Positions 51,822-62,502 of a DNA stretch of 64,000 nucleotides are shown here, one piece after another. This DNA is from Microbacterium rhizosphaerae (GTDB taxonomy: Bacteria; Actinomycetota; Actinomycetes; Actinomycetales; Microbacteriaceae). The stretch spans positions 1,364,001 to 1,428,000 of the forward strand of contig NZ_CP139368.1 of NCBI RefSeq assembly GCF_034120055.1, written 5' to 3'. The translations under genes and the position numbers were made by a program. Every line of letters starts with the position of its first letter. Within the stretch, counting starts at the first letter, position 1. Below the pieces are notes generated by a model that had not been told where the DNA came from, made no database searches, and worked only from the letters and a program-made list of their open reading frames with translations.

Positions 51822-54191
51822 TCAGCTCGTGGTGACGCGGTAATCGCCGTCGGCGCAGCCGGTGAAGCGCCACCCTCCCGGCTGCTGCTCGAGACGCGCG
51901 CCTTCGACGCCCGTCGTGTGCACCGCAGGCTTCGTCGTGCCGGGGATCCAGACATCCAGCCCGCACGTGCGCCGACTCGACGAGCCGGTGAGGAGCAGGC
52001 TCGCGCCGTCGCCGTGCAGTGTGTCGATGCGCCCGGGTGCCGACTGCGGGTAGGCGCGGCTGAGCACTCCGAGCAAGTGGCGGTTGCCGGGGGCGTCGGC
52101 GCCGGTGGCGCAGTTCTCCGGGACGAGGCCGAGCCCGACGTCGCCGATGCCGTTCTGCGGATCGCCGCACGCCTGCTTCCACACCCAGTAGGCGCTGCCG
52201 AGGGCGTGGGCATCCTCCGCCGTCGCGTATCGGTCGATGCGCGACGCGATCGACGCGTCGTCGCCCCAGTAGCCGTACTCACCGGACCACAGGGGGATGC
52301 CGTACTCGGCGGCGACGCGCTCCGCGAGGTCGAATTGCCGCTCGATGCTCACGATCGCCGGCAGCCCGAGCGAGGTGTCCATCGTGATCGACTCCGCATA
52401 CAGATGGGGCGAGAAGACGATGTTGCGGTCGGAGGTGAAACCCGGACGCGGGCCGGTGTCGAATCCGAGGCCCGACCAGAGGATGCTCGGCTCGACGAAG
52501 ACGATCTGCGGGGCGCCCCCCGTCCGGATCTGGCGGATCGCCGCGTCGTAGTACCTGCCCAGCTGCTGGGAGGTCGTGACGGGAGCGGTCTCGCCGAAGC
52601 CGGGCTCGTTCATGAGGTCGTACCCGGCGACGGCCGGCTCGTCCTTGAACTCGGCGGCGAGCTCGCCCCACGTGCGGGCGAGCGCGCTCTGCACGCCGTC
52701 GGTGTCGAACCAGAAGTTCTCGAAGGCGCGGTCCCCGGCGGGAGAGATGTCGCGGCCGGTGAAGGCGCAGCGCGGAGCGCCGTCCGAGATCGTCGCCCAC
52801 GCGGGCGCGCCGTCGTACCCCCACATCGGGTCGGTGCCGGGCCGGCAGACGGTGCCGTCGGTGGTGGCCGCCTTCGACCAGCCGTCCTGGTGCATGTCGA
52901 GGACGACACGGATGCCGTTCTCCTTCGCCCAGGCCACGGCATCCTTCACACGCCCGAGGTAGGCGGTGTCCAACTGGCCCCGAGTCGGCTCGAGGGTCGA
53001 CCACGACAGGTTCAGGCGGACGACGTCGAAGCCGTACGACGCGATGTCGGCGAAGTCCTGCTCGCTGAGCGGCCGCGTCGCCGGCACGTCCCTGCGGGGC
53101 TGGTAGAAGTCGACGAGCTGGTTCACGTTCACACCGCGCATCAGCACGTCGTTGCCGTTGCCGTCGGTGATGCGCCCGCCCTCCGCCCGCAAGAAGCCCT
53201 GCGGGATGGTCGGCTGCGGGTCCGCGGCCTGCGCGGGAGCGATCGCGGCGATCGTGCTGGCGGCGACGGCGGCCACCACCGCGAACGCGACGACGGATGC
53301 GGCGACCGATGCCGCGGCCTCGGAGCGCTCGGCGGCGCCGACCGTGACGTCCCCCGTGCGCGAGCCGCGGATGCGGTCGACGACGGCGGCGGCGACCGCC
53401 GGGATCCAGCCGATCGCCGCGCCGTACGACAAGCCGTCGGCGATGTGGACGTACGCGGCCATGAGGGGCCACATGTCGCCGCGCAGGCCGTCGTCCGCGA
53501 CGAGCCCGAAGAGGGCCTGAAGGATGCCGAGCATCCCCCCGGCCACGAGGGCGCCCAGCCAGATGCCGAGGAGACCGTCGACGCGGCGACGCATCCATCG
53601 CATCGAGAGAAGAGCGGCACCGGCGAGCAGGATGACCCCCGAGATCACGGCGAACGGCCCCTGGTCGACGCGGGGTGCGGGGATCCCCGACGTGGAGGTC
53701 GCGCCGGTCCACCAGGATCCTGCGACGAGGGGAGCGAGGGCCGCGAGGAGGATGGCGTAGGGCCAGACAGTGCCCGGCGCGCGCAGTTCGACCTGGCCGC
53801 GGCGGCCGCCGGCGAGGCGCGTCGCGGCCGCGACGATGAGTGCGGCGGGGATCGCCTTGGCGGTCACGTAGCCGCCGGCCCAGCCCGAGAAGAGCGCGTC
53901 TCCGGTCATGACGAGCGCCGTCGCCGCCTGCGCGAGCAGGACGGCGAGGGTCGTACCCGCCGCCGACGTCCAGAATCGCGTGCCGGCGCGCGCGGCGCTC
54001 CACCACACGACGGCCACGAGCACCGGGAGGAAGACGACGTAGCGGGCGAGCGGCCATCCGAGCTGCGGCTGGGGTGCTCCGCCGGGCCAGCCGACGAGCG
54101 CGAGCAGTCCGGTCGGGTCGGCGACGGCCTCGATGAGGACGAGGACGAGGGCGGTGCCCACGGCGACCAGGGGCCGGCGGACCTTGTTCAT
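51822..54191 (-). CDS. Membrane-anchored GH5 glycosidase (endoglycoceramidase-like)
   Basis: A 789-residue protein in two parts. Residues about 1-320 hold some eight helices with no family motif recognised. Residues about 325-700 are a GH5 (cellulase-fold) catalytic domain: [12 protein letters not shown] at its start, the acid/base Glu529 in LMNEPGF and the nucleophile Glu638 in [10 protein letters not shown]-terminal beta domain follows. This GH5 branch resembles endoglycoceramidase-like enzymes acting on glycolipids or glucosides. The start is ATG 54191, since upstream sequence is not protein-like. Co-directional with padR. The fused membrane domain is unusual. Confidence 0.85.
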   Translation of the reverse strand: MNKVRRPLVAVGTALVLVLIEAVADPTGLLALVGWPGGAPQPQLGWPLARYVVFLPVLVAVVWWSAARAGTRFWTSAAGTTLAVLLAQAATALVMTGDALFSGWAGGYVTAKAIPAALIVAAATRLAGGRRGQVELRAPGTVWPYAILLAALAPLVAGSWWTGATSTSGIPAPRVDQGPFAVISGVILLAGAALLSMRWMRRRVDGLLGIWLGALVAGGMLGILQALFGLVADDGLRGDMWPLMAAYVHIADGLSYGAAIGWIPAVAAAVVDRIRGSRTGDVTVGAAERSEAAASVAASVVAFAVVAAVAASTIAAIAPAQAADPQPTIPQGFLRAEGGRITDGNGNDVLMRGVNVNQLVDFYQPRRDVPATRPLSEQDFADIASYGFDVVRLNLSWSTLEPTRGQLDTAYLGRVKDAVAWAKENGIRVVLDMHQDGWSKAATTDGTVCRPGTDPMWGYDGAPAWATISDGAPRCAFTGRDISPAGDRAFENFWFDTDGVQSALARTWGELAAEFKDEPAVAGYDLMNEPGFGETAPVTTSQQLGRYYDAAIRQIRTGGAPQIVFVEPSILWSGLGFDTGPRPGFTSDRNIVFSPHLYAESITMDTSLGLPAIVSIERQFDLAERVAAEYGIPLWSGEYGYWGDDASIASRIDRYATAEDAHALGSAYWVWKQACGDPQNGIGDVGLGLVPENCATGADAPGNRHLLGVLSRAYPQSAPGRIDTLHGDGASLLLTGSSSRRTCGLDVWIPGTTKPAVHTTGVEGARLEQQPGGWRFTGCADGDYRVTTS

Positions 54192-54563
54192 GGCACTCCC
54201 ATGTGCGATCTGGCGGCACCTCGCCGTGCCGGTCTTCGTCGGAGGAAGGCCCACCGCATTCGGGTGTGCGGCGGGCCTCGATGCTGCGGCGCTCCGGGTG
54301 GACAGGGCTCTCACCGCGGATTGCTACTGACAGCATGCGCAATAAGAGTGTCCGAACCAAATCCGAGCAACCCTCGGGTTCCATATGGAGCGACTGGATG
54401 CCGCATGCCGTGGCACCCGGTACCAGCCGGGTCGGTGCGAGCCTCGTCCTTCGTCCCAGCCACTGTCAAGTCACAGCCGGGTAACATGACGAGGTGTGCC
54501 CGTGATGCCCGGGCTCCGCCGGCGTGCCATTCGCGCCGAACACCCGACAGATGGAGACACTCC
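54192..54563. promoter_or_regulatory. Divergent spacer between the GH5 gene and secA
   Basis: About 370 bases hold a candidate secA -10 box (TAACAT, 54482-54487) with a leader of about 75 bases, and an AT-richer patch near 54320-54360 that may contain the GH5 promoter. No further coding frame is convincing. Confidence 0.4.
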
Positions 54564-57362
<2,799 letters not shown>

Positions 57363-57370
57363 CCCGAGTC

Positions 57371-57424
57371 CGGGGCGGTCGGCGCTCGGCGCTGCGGTCC
57401 AGCGCCGGTCGATTGGCCGCCCCG
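57371..57424 (+). terminator. Two-layer hairpin after secA
   Basis: An inner stem GGCGCTG/CAGCGCC (57388-57406, five-base loop) sits inside an outer CGGGGCGG/CCGCCCCG pair (57371-57378 and 57417-57424). It starts nine bases after the secA stop and should end secA transcription before the next promoter. Confidence 0.7.
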
Positions 57425-57433
57425 ACCCGGCGA

Positions 57434-57439
57434 TATCCT
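57434..57439 (+). promoter_or_regulatory. -10 box of the aminotransferase gene (leaderless)
   Basis: TATCCT, 6 bases, then ATG 57446. No ribosome site is present. Confidence 0.6.
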
Positions 57440-57445
57440 TGACCG

Positions 57446-58672
57446 ATGAGCCCGCTCCGCTCCCTCGACCAGTCCCTGAAGCTCCAGAACGTCCTGTACG
57501 AGATCCGAGGCCAGGCACTCGTCGAGGCAGGACGCCTGGAGGCCGACGGCTACTCGGTCCTGAAGCTGAACACGGGCAACCCGGCGATCTTCGGCTTCGA
57601 GGCGCCGCACCAGATCGTGCGCGACATGATCGAGGCGATCCCGAACGCCCACGGCTACTCCGACAGCCGCGGCATCATGTCGGCGCGGCGGGCGGTCGTC
57701 TCGCGCTACGAGGAGATCCCGGACTTCCCGCCGTTCGACCCCGATGACGTGTACCTCGGCAACGGGGTCTCCGAGCTCATCACGATGACGATGCAGGCGC
57801 TCCTCGACGAGGGCGACGAGGTGCTGATCCCGGCGCCGGACTATCCGCTGTGGACGGCGATGACGAGCCTCGGCGGCGGAACGCCCGTGCACTACCGGTG
57901 CGACGAGGCATCCGGCTGGCAACCCGATCTCGATGACATCCGCGCCAAGGTGACCCCGCGCACCAAGGCGATCGTCGTCATCAACCCCAACAACCCGACC
58001 GGCGCGGTCTACACGCGCGAGGTGCTGGAGGGGATCGTCGACATCGCACGCGAGAACTCCCTCCTCGTGCTCGCCGACGAGATCTACGACCGCATCCTCT
58101 TCGACGACGCGAAGCACATCAGCCTCGCGACGCTCGCGCCCGACCTGCTGTGTCTCACCTTCAACGGTCTGTCGAAGACCTACCGCGTCGCGGGCTATCG
58201 CTCCGGCTGGATGGTCGTGACCGGACCGAAGGAGCACGCGCGCGGGTTCCTCGAGGGCATCACCCTCCTCGCATCCACGCGCCTGTGCCCGAACGTGCCG
58301 GCGCAGCATGCGGTCCAGGCGGCGCTGTCGGGCGTCCAGTCGATCGACGCCCTCATCGCGCCGCAGGGGCGGCTCCACGAGCAGCGCGATGTCGCCTGGG
58401 AGGGCCTCGAGGCGATCCCCGGCGTCTCGTGCGTGAAGCCGCAGGGGGCGCTCTACGCGTTCCCCCGACTCGACCCCGAGGTCCACGAGATCCACGACGA
58501 CGAGAAGTTCATCTACGATCTCCTCGTCGCCGAGCGCGTGCTCGTCGTCCAGGGCACGGGGTTCAACCTCCGCACGACCGACCACTTCCGCATCGTCACG
58601 CTGCCGGAGGCGCGGGTGCTGGCGGATGCGGTGGAGCGCATCGGCAACTTCCTCTCGTCCTACCGGCAGTAG
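57446..58672 (+). CDS. PLP-dependent alanine/aspartate-type aminotransferase
   Basis: A 408-residue fold-type I class I/II aminotransferase, cytosolic, transferring amino groups between amino acids and 2-oxoacids. The PLP Lys244 lies in FNGLSKTYRVAGYRSGWM; NPNNPTGAVY and LADEIYDRILFDD supply the cofactor contacts, and the substrate Arg is in FNLRTTDHFRIV. The sequence LNTGNPAIFGFEAP and HGYSDSRGI match the AlaA-type (alanine-pyruvate) branch. It is a leaderless transcript following the secA terminator. Confidence 0.93.
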   Translation: MSPLRSLDQSLKLQNVLYEIRGQALVEAGRLEADGYSVLKLNTGNPAIFGFEAPHQIVRDMIEAIPNAHGYSDSRGIMSARRAVVSRYEEIPDFPPFDPDDVYLGNGVSELITMTMQALLDEGDEVLIPAPDYPLWTAMTSLGGGTPVHYRCDEASGWQPDLDDIRAKVTPRTKAIVVINPNNPTGAVYTREVLEGIVDIARENSLLVLADEIYDRILFDDAKHISLATLAPDLLCLTFNGLSKTYRVAGYRSGWMVVTGPKEHARGFLEGITLLASTRLCPNVPAQHAVQAALSGVQSIDALIAPQGRLHEQRDVAWEGLEAIPGVSCVKPQGALYAFPRLDPEVHEIHDDEKFIYDLLVAERVLVVQGTGFNLRTTDHFRIVTLPEARVLADAVERIGNFLSSYRQ

Positions 58673-58707
58673 GAGTCAACCCCCTGGGAAGAACGGATGC
58701 CGCCGCC

Positions 58708-58713
58708 TACGGT
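58708..58713 (+). promoter_or_regulatory. -10 box of the small conserved gene at 58720
   Basis: TACGGT, 6 bases, then ATG, with no ribosome site. Confidence 0.55.
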
Positions 58714-58719
58714 GGCGTC

Positions 58720-59079
58720 ATGGCTACCGAACTGAACAAGCCCGCCGTCGAGCAGGCCCGCTCGCTCATCCGCGACGGAAAGGTTGTGCGCGACGAGCGC
58801 GACGATTGGTCGGAGGCGGCGCCGACGGCCCAGCAGGAGAACGACTTCATCGAGCGGGAGGGCTGGACGGCCTTCTCCCACTGGCACCTCGGAGTCGACC
58901 GCGACGCCGATCCGGAGACGAAGCAGGCCTACAGCTTCCCGTACGGAGACTTCACGAAGGTGCACCGTTCCGGGGTGATCTCCGCGGAGAGCCGCGCGGG
59001 GCAGTACGACCACGACGACATCGAGGACGCGCTCCGCAAGCTCCTCGACCTGATCGACAAGGATCAGGGCGAGGACTGA
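58720..59079 (+). CDS. Conserved small acidic hypothetical protein
   Basis: A 119-residue soluble protein, acidic and rich in Asp, Glu and Arg, with aromatic blocks WTAFSHWHLGVDRDAD and YSFPYGDFTKVHRSGV and a helical end (DIEDALRKLLDLIDKD). No membrane segment or known catalytic motif is visible. I do not recognise a characterised family. It is monocistronic with a leaderless-type promoter and lies between the aminotransferase and the Rv3235-type gene. Confidence 0.8.
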   Translation: MATELNKPAVEQARSLIRDGKVVRDERDDWSEAAPTAQQENDFIEREGWTAFSHWHLGVDRDADPETKQAYSFPYGDFTKVHRSGVISAESRAGQYDHDDIEDALRKLLDLIDKDQGED

Positions 59080-59091
59080 GCCGGCGCGCCG

Positions 59092-59520
59092 CTAGAGGAG
59101 GGCGAGGGATGTCGCGCGCCAGCGGCGGTCCATGCCCTCCAGCCGGATGGCGATGGCGCGCGTGCGCGCCGGGCCGGCCACGATGACGACGGCCTCCACG
59201 ACGCTCTCGGCAGGGCTGGAGTGACGCACCGAGAGCAGGGCGTAGCTCGGGCGGGTGGCGGGCACGCCGCGGGCACTGCGGGCGCGAGCGGCAAGGCTGG
59301 CCCGCGCAGTCAGCTTGCGGTAGGCGTCCTCGGTCATCCAACGCGACAGCTGCTCCACCTCGCGAGCTCCCGACAGCACTTCGAGCACCCCCACGCTGAG
59401 GTTCTTCAGGAGCGGCTCGGGGTCGGGCAGCTCTGCCGCGGCCGTCCGCTGGGGCGCGAAGAATTCGGGGTCGGTCGCGCGGACGGCGCTGGTCACCGGG
59501 ATGCTGTGGGGCAACGGCAT
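59092..59520 (-). CDS. Rv3235-family protein
   Basis: A 142-residue protein with a variable N-terminus and a conserved C-terminal alpha/beta domain (LKNLSVGVLEVLSGAREVEQLSRW, VRHSSPAESVVEAVVIV, IAIRLEGMDRRWRATSLALL). The short domain matches proteins coded near secA in actinobacteria (Rv3235 in mycobacteria), whose role is unknown; the fold resembles NTF2-like domains. It converges with the preceding small gene and is divergent from the next. Confidence 0.82.
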   Translation of the reverse strand: MPLPHSIPVTSAVRATDPEFFAPQRTAAAELPDPEPLLKNLSVGVLEVLSGAREVEQLSRWMTEDAYRKLTARASLAARARSARGVPATRPSYALLSVRHSSPAESVVEAVVIVAGPARTRAIAIRLEGMDRRWRATSLALL

Positions 59521-59626
59521 GGGGGCCTCTCAGGAAACGTGGAGGTTTCAGTCCAACAAAGTGATCAATCACGCCCAAGGCATAAATGAGATTGTGGATA
59601 ACTCCGTCACGCGCAGGCGAGACGGC

Positions 59627-59632
59627 TACGCT
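59627..59632 (+). promoter_or_regulatory. -10 box of the gene at 59639
   Basis: TACGCT, 6 bases, then GTG 59639. It supports GTG 59639 as the start instead of far-upstream in-frame starts. Confidence 0.5.
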
Positions 59633-59638
59633 CACGGC

Positions 59639-60229
59639 GTGCGGTGGGACGGATTCTTCGACGATCTCGAGGATCAGCTGGCCTCGGAGTGGGAGGCGGA
59701 GCGTGCCGCGCTCGACACCGAGGCGGAGCGGCTTCGCCTGTCCCGTGTTGCGCTCGGCGACCGCCTGCGCGGGCTGTCCGCGGCGGACCCGTGCGCGTTC
59801 GAGTTCGTCGACGGCACTGTGGTCACGGGCGAGGTCTGCGCCGTGGGCGGCGACTGGGTGGGCATCTCGCTCGAGACGACGCGTGGAGTCGTCCTTGCGC
59901 CCTTCGGCGGACTGCTGGCCGTCGGCGCGTCGCAGCCGGACCTGCTGCGCAGCGCACGCCCCGACGTCCCTCCCGCCCGTGGGCTGTCGGAGCGCATGAC
60001 CATCGGCTTCGTGCTCCGAGATCTCGCCCGGCGGCGTCTTCCCGTGGTGCTGCACACCGTCGGTCGCACCTTCACCGGGACGATCGACCGCGCCGGGGCC
60101 GACCACCTCGACCTCGCCCTTCACGATCCCGGCGCGCCCCGGCGTGCTGCAGAGGTGCGCGGCTATCGCCTCGTGCCGTTCGCCTCGATCGCGTGGATCG
60201 GGCTCGAAGAGCTCTCCGCGCTCGCGTGA
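59639..60229 (+). CDS. Conserved hypothetical protein with Sm-like beta segments
   Basis: A 196-residue soluble protein. A charged helix (DDLEDQLASEWEAERAALDTE) is followed by two beta-rich blocks, FEFVDGTVVTGEVCAVGGDW and VVLHTVGRTFTGTIDRAGAD, that look like a duplicated small-barrel (Sm-like) fold. No catalytic residues stand out. GTG 59639 is chosen from the promoter spacing and the loss of protein character upstream. It is convergent with the HTH gene. I do not recognise a described family. Confidence 0.78.
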   Translation: MRWDGFFDDLEDQLASEWEAERAALDTEAERLRLSRVALGDRLRGLSAADPCAFEFVDGTVVTGEVCAVGGDWVGISLETTRGVVLAPFGGLLAVGASQPDLLRSARPDVPPARGLSERMTIGFVLRDLARRRLPVVLHTVGRTFTGTIDRAGADHLDLALHDPGAPRRAAEVRGYRLVPFASIAWIGLEELSALA

Positions 60230-60239
60230 GCGGCAGGTG

Positions 60240-60518
60240 TCAGTCGCCGTGGCGGACGGCGCCGATTCCCCACAGCTCGGGGAAGCTCGCCTCGTTGGAC
60301 TGCTCCCACAGGGCCATGCGCCGCGCGATCTCGGTCTGGTCGTCGAGGTAAGCCGTGACGCTGGACTCATCGATCCGCCACTGACCGGGCGAGCCCACGC
60401 GCACCCCGCGCAACTGCCCGTGCTTGACGAGCTCGATGACCTCGTCGACCGTCACCGACAGCGCCTCGGCCACCGTGGCCGGGGGCACCATCCGCGCAGC
60501 AGAGGAGGACTCGGGCAT
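60240..60518 (-). CDS. Excisionase/BldC-type helix-turn-helix protein
   Basis: A 92-residue DNA-binding protein with a MerR-like winged helix near residues 10-60: VPPATVAEALSVTVDEVIEL, then VKHGQLRGVRVGSPGQWRID for the wing and a C-terminal helix. Such proteins occur as phage excisionases and as the BldC type of developmental regulator. No integrase lies nearby, so a chromosomal regulator is more likely. ATG 60518 is preceded by CATAAT at six bases. Confidence 0.83.
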   Translation of the reverse strand: MPESSSAARMVPPATVAEALSVTVDEVIELVKHGQLRGVRVGSPGQWRIDESSVTAYLDDQTEIARRMALWEQSNEASFPELWGIGAVRHGD

Positions 60519-60524
60519 GCCCCC

Positions 60525-60530
60525 ATTATG
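60525..60530 (-). promoter_or_regulatory. -10 box of the HTH gene
   Basis: CATAAT on the minus strand, 6 bases before ATG 60518, without a ribosome site. Confidence 0.45.
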
Positions 60531-60615
60531 GCCGCGTGCCAGGGGGGTCGGACGGGAGGCAGGGGTCTGTGGATAACTTGCGGGCGCCTTTGAGCGGATC
60601 GGCGACGATGAGGTC

Positions 60616-61248
60616 ATGACAGTCGTCGAGTCCATCCGCCCGCGCCGTCGCGCGCCCTGGGGAGATGCCCGGTTCCTGCTCGGCATCCTGCTGGTCGTCG
60701 CATCCATCGCCGGCGTCTGGTTCGTGGTGGCCGCGGCGCGGCAGACCGCGCCCGTGTACGCGGCCGCGCACACGCTGACGCCCGGGCAGCGCGTCGCAGC
60801 GGACGACCTGCAGGTCGTGCAGGTCGCCCTCGGCGCCGCCGCCTCCGCCTACCTCGCACCGTCCGGCGCAGACCTCGCCGATGGCGCGGTCGCGACGCGG
60901 ACCGTCAGCAAGGGGGAGCTCGTGCCGCGGGCGGCGCTGGGGGATGCATCGGCCACCGACGTCACGACGGTCGTCGTACGCAGCTCCGTGGACGTGCCCG
61001 CGTCGCTGGCGGCGGGCAGCACCGTGGAGGTCTGGGCGGCGCCCCTCGAGGACAAGGGCTCGTACGGCGAGCCGCGCATCCTCGTCCCCGATGCGACCAT
61101 CGTCTCCGTCTCCCGCGACGACTCGATGATCGGCGGCGGGAGTGCCTCCCTCGAGCTCGTCGTGCCGCGGGCCGATGTGTCGGAGGTGCTGTCGGCGATG
61201 GCCGGCAAGTCGGCCTTGTCGGTCGTGCCGACGGCGGCGGCGCCGTGA
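60616..61248 (+). CDS. SAF-domain protein (CpaB/RcpC-like)
   Basis: A 210-residue protein with one N-terminal helix (FLLGILLVVASIAGVWFVVAAA) and an outside SAF domain (VYAAAHTLTPGQRVAADDLQV, TVSKGELVPRAAL). In Flp/Tad pilus systems such proteins (CpaB/RcpC) line the secretion channel. Gram-positive relatives often occur beside CpaE-like ATPases without the full pilus set, and here no other Tad genes are seen. Its TGA overlaps the GTG of the next gene, so the two are coupled. Confidence 0.83.
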   Translation: MTVVESIRPRRRAPWGDARFLLGILLVVASIAGVWFVVAAARQTAPVYAAAHTLTPGQRVAADDLQVVQVALGAAASAYLAPSGADLADGAVATRTVSKGELVPRAALGDASATDVTTVVVRSSVDVPASLAAGSTVEVWAAPLEDKGSYGEPRILVPDATIVSVSRDDSMIGGGSASLELVVPRADVSEVLSAMAGKSALSVVPTAAAP

Positions 61249-62492
61249 GCCCGCGTGCGGCCGTCGGCGGCGGGGCGGTCGTCGTCCTCGCCGTCGACGG
61301 CCCTGCGGGCCGCGCCCTCGCCGACGACCTCGCCCGGGAGGGGGTCGGCATCCTGGCGCTGATCCCCGCCGCCTCCCTCGCAGAGCTCGCCGCCGACAGC
61401 CTGCTCGGTGCGGACTCGGCCGACCTGCAGAGCCGGCTCGAACAGGCGCAGGTCGTCCTCCTCGACGCCTCGCGCGAGACCCTCGACGCCCGTGTCGTGG
61501 CCCTGTGCGATCGACTCGGCATCCGCATCGTCCCGCGCTGCGCGACCCCCGAGGACGAGCGTCTCGCCGCGGCCTTCGGTCTGGCGGGCCCCGTCGTGCC
61601 GGACGACGACCCGTCCGTGGTCGCCGAGGCCCTCCGCGCGCACCCTGTGCGCCCCGTGGCGGAGGAAGAGGCGCCGCGCTCCGGCCCGCGCGTCATCGCG
61701 GTCTGGGGTGCCGCGGGAGCGCCCGGTCGATCCACCGTCGCCATCGGCCTGGCCGCCGAGCTCGCCCGCGGCGGCGGTCGGATCGCGCTCGTCGACGCCG
61801 ACTCGCATGCGCCGTCCCTCGCCCTCGCGCTGGGGCTCGCCGACGAGGCGCCCGGATTCGCCGCCGCGTGCCGCCAGGCGGAGCTCGGAACGCTGACGAC
61901 CTCTGAGCTCACGCGCATCGCCGCCCCCGTGTCCGTTCCCGGGGGCACGATCGACGTGCTCACCGGCATCAACCGTCCATCGCGGTGGCCGGAGCTCGGG
62001 CAGAAGCGCGTGGCTGGTGCGCTCGAGGTCTGCCGCGCGTGGGCCGATCACACCGTCGTCGACGTGTCGGCGTCCCTCGAGCGCGACGAGGAGATCGTCA
62101 GCGACGTCATGGACGGGCCCCGGCGCAATGCCGCGACGCTGGCGACCCTGCGCGAGGCGGACCTCGTCGTCGCCGTGGCCGCGGCGGATCCGCTCGGGAT
62201 CTCGCGCTTCCTGCGCGGCTACTCCGAGTTGCGGGCCGCGGTCGGAGCGACGCCGGTGGCTGTGGTCGTCAACAGGCTGCGCACGGGCGCCCTGGGCATC
62301 GACGCGCGCGGCCAGGTCCGGCGGACCCTGGAGCGGTTCGCGGGCATCCGCGACGTCTGGTTCGTGCCGGCCGACGGCCGGGCGGCGGATGCGGCGCTCC
62401 TCACGGCGCGCCCGATCGCCGACGCCGCTCCGCGGTCTGCGCTGACCCAGGCGATGCGGCGATTCGTCGGGGAAGCCGTCGTGCGGCTCTAG
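61245..62492 (+). CDS. CpaE/MinD-like P-loop ATPase
   Basis: A 415-residue protein. Residues about 1-130 form a degenerate receiver-like domain (VVVLAVDGPAGRALADDLA) without a phospho-accepting pattern. The rest is a MinD/ParA-type ATPase with deviant Walker A GAAGAPGRSTVA, where Lys is replaced by Arg, and RIALVDADSHAPSLALALG. In Tad systems CpaE places the pilus; here it pairs with the SAF-domain gene. GTG 61245 overlaps the preceding stop. Its own TAG stop is part of the next promoter. Confidence 0.83.
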   Translation: MSPRAAVGGGAVVVLAVDGPAGRALADDLAREGVGILALIPAASLAELAADSLLGADSADLQSRLEQAQVVLLDASRETLDARVVALCDRLGIRIVPRCATPEDERLAAAFGLAGPVVPDDDPSVVAEALRAHPVRPVAEEEAPRSGPRVIAVWGAAGAPGRSTVAIGLAAELARGGGRIALVDADSHAPSLALALGLADEAPGFAAACRQAELGTLTTSELTRIAAPVSVPGGTIDVLTGINRPSRWPELGQKRVAGALEVCRAWADHTVVDVSASLERDEEIVSDVMDGPRRNAATLATLREADLVVAVAAADPLGISRFLRGYSELRAAVGATPVAVVVNRLRTGALGIDARGQVRRTLERFAGIRDVWFVPADGRAADAALLTARPIADAAPRSALTQAMRRFVGEAVVRL

Positions 62493-62495
62493 GCT
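62490..62495 (+). promoter_or_regulatory. -10 box of pdtaS overlapping the upstream stop codon
   Basis: TAGGCT begins with the TAG stop of the CpaE-like gene; 7 bases later comes GTG 62503. It indicates a leaderless pdtaS transcript. Confidence 0.6.
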
Positions 62496-62502
62496 GGGGA
62501 TC

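Noticed and set aside
51744..54563. Apparent giant plus-strand protein with SecA as its C-terminal part
   Set aside because: The upstream part is the antisense of the GH5 gene. SecA begins properly at GTG 54564 with a ribosome site.
60240..60518. Phage excisionase indicating a prophage
   Set aside because: No integrase, attachment repeats or phage genes are nearby, and the surroundings are conserved core genes.
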